5,932 nucleotides of DNA. Source: a bacterium. GTDB lineage: Bacteria; Patescibacteriota; Minisyncoccia; Phycocordibacterales; UBA1550. This document shows, piece after piece, positions 5,635-5,932 of this stretch; position 1 is the first letter of the stretch, and each line of letters starts with the position of its first letter. Below the pieces are notes generated by a model. The model was given only the letters and a program-made list of their open reading frames with translations, was not told where the DNA came from and made no database searches. Position numbers and translations under genes: made by a program. The stretch is taken from assembly GCA_021812665.1 (NCBI GenBank), contig JAKAMX010000043.1, forward strand, positions 1-5,932, given 5' to 3'.

Positions 5635-5889
5635 ATGTACTACTTCTATATTCTACAGAGTAGTAAAGATGATAAGCTCTATTTTGGCTATACTAACAAT
5701 CTGCGACGCAGGCTTGCAGAACACAACAGCGGCCATACGTCCTCTACAAAATCACGCACACCTCTGATGTTGCGCTACTACGAAGCTTATACGTCGTGTG
5801 ATGACGCAAAACAAAGAGAGTGTTCGATAAAGAACAACGGTAGAGTACTCGCGCAACTAAAGCGCCGAATCGACAAAAGCCTGCAATGA
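5635..5889 (+). CDS. Stand-alone GIY-YIG mini-nuclease
   Basis: The 84-residue protein is a complete single-domain GIY-YIG nuclease of the UvrC-N/YhbQ-like type. The first strand YYFYIL (2-7) and second LYFGYT (15-20) correspond to the GIY and YIG strands, with FGY in place of the textbook YIG. NNLRRRLAEHNSG (21-33) supplies the conserved arginine and His30, and AKQREC (58-63) carries the metal-binding glutamate, E62. No DNA-binding extension is attached. ATG 5635 is chosen because the domain conventionally starts MYYxYIL; a TTG at 5623 would add four residues and lies in the left repeat arm. No SD is visible for either start. The stop TGA (5887-5889) lies in the right repeat arm. Substrate and role are unknown: repair, restriction or selfish homing are all possible. 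Confidence 0.88.
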   Translation: MYYFYILQSSKDDKLYFGYTNNLRRRLAEHNSGHTSSTKSRTPLMLRYYEAYTSCDDAKQRECSIKNNGRVLAQLKRRIDKSLQ

Positions 5890-5907
5890 GTTCATTAACG
5901 TAGGGGT
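5884..5907. repeat. Right arm of 24-bp inverted repeat around the GIY-YIG gene
   Basis: This arm contains the last Gln codon and TGA stop of the nuclease gene, then TTAACGTAGGGGT. It pairs with 5602-5625 at 21 of 24 positions, with the longest uninterrupted block being 7 bp (TTAACGT). No T-run follows, so it is not an obvious intrinsic terminator by itself. The last 25 bases of the window (5908-5932) show no further gene or signal that I can support. Confidence 0.75.
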
Positions 5908-5932
5908 AAAGGACATCTCTTAAAGACATTGA

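Larger units (their letters stand above)
5602..5907. mobile_element. Possible minimal GIY-YIG cassette bounded by inverted repeats
   Basis: The ~306-bp unit contains one gene and two 24-bp inverted arms, with almost no other sequence. If the ends are placed after TAA at 5600-5602 and before TAA at 5907-5909, a 3-bp direct repeat flanks the unit, which could be a target duplication; the left TAA is also the efp stop codon, so this may be chance. No transposase is present, so mobility would depend on the nuclease, host repair or another element. A transcript-level hairpin enclosing the gene is the main alternative. Confidence 0.35.

Noticed and set aside
5744..5929. 61-codon minus-strand frame starting at 5929 and overlapping the GIY-YIG gene
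   Set aside because: It is mostly antisense to a well-recognised nuclease domain, and no promoter or SD was identified for it. It does cross the right repeat arm, so it could be revisited if the arm proves to be a mobile end.
1..5932. tRNA, rRNA, CRISPR array or insertion sequence with transposase
   Set aside because: No cloverleaf, rRNA core motif, regularly spaced direct repeats or transposase-like protein is visible on either strand.

Overview
The window looks like a core-genome segment from a Candidate Phyla Radiation bacterium (Patescibacteria), most likely of the Parcubacteria group. This is recognition from memory, not a database search. The reasons are: a small winged-helix protein ending in a SEKTLQREL...GERRWSRY-type tail next to ftsK; a compact FtsK; an EF-P whose KOW loop reads RTQQRKP instead of the usual PGKG; a RecA with almost no C-terminal tail; and a stand-alone GIY-YIG mini-nuclease. 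TGA is used as a stop (GIY-YIG gene) and never appears in frame, so the code is standard, unlike Gracilibacteria or Absconditabacteria.

Layout. Positions 1-234 are non-coding and hold a perfect DnaA-box-like 9-mer with a weaker copy one helical turn away, nested inverted repeats around them, a short tandem repeat, and a terminator-like hairpin for the leftward gene. A leftward gene (235-1062) encodes a putative DNA-binding protein with a helical N-domain and a C-terminal winged helix. A divergent, structured 338-bp intergenic region (1063-1400) follows. Then comes a rightward run: ftsK (1401-3575), a small membrane-anchored Ig-like protein (3581-3943), recA (3957-4982), efp (5033-5602) and a GIY-YIG nuclease (5635-5889).

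The rightward block combines chromosome translocation (FtsK), recombination and repair (RecA) and translation of polyproline stretches (EF-P). The small membrane protein has a Shine-Dalgarno sequence (SD) inside the end of ftsK and is probably co-transcribed with it. ftsK, recA and efp lack a clear SD. ftsK has a near-consensus extended -10 promoter placed so that its mRNA leader would be only about 6 nt, and recA and efp show weaker versions of this arrangement, which suggests near-leaderless transcripts.

The most unexpected structure is a 24-bp imperfect inverted repeat (21/24 matching) that tightly brackets the GIY-YIG gene. Its left arm begins in the efp stop codon and its right arm contains the GIY-YIG stop codon. 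With a possible TAA duplication outside the arms, the ~306-bp unit resembles a minimal nuclease-bearing mobile cassette, although a purely structural or terminator role cannot be excluded.
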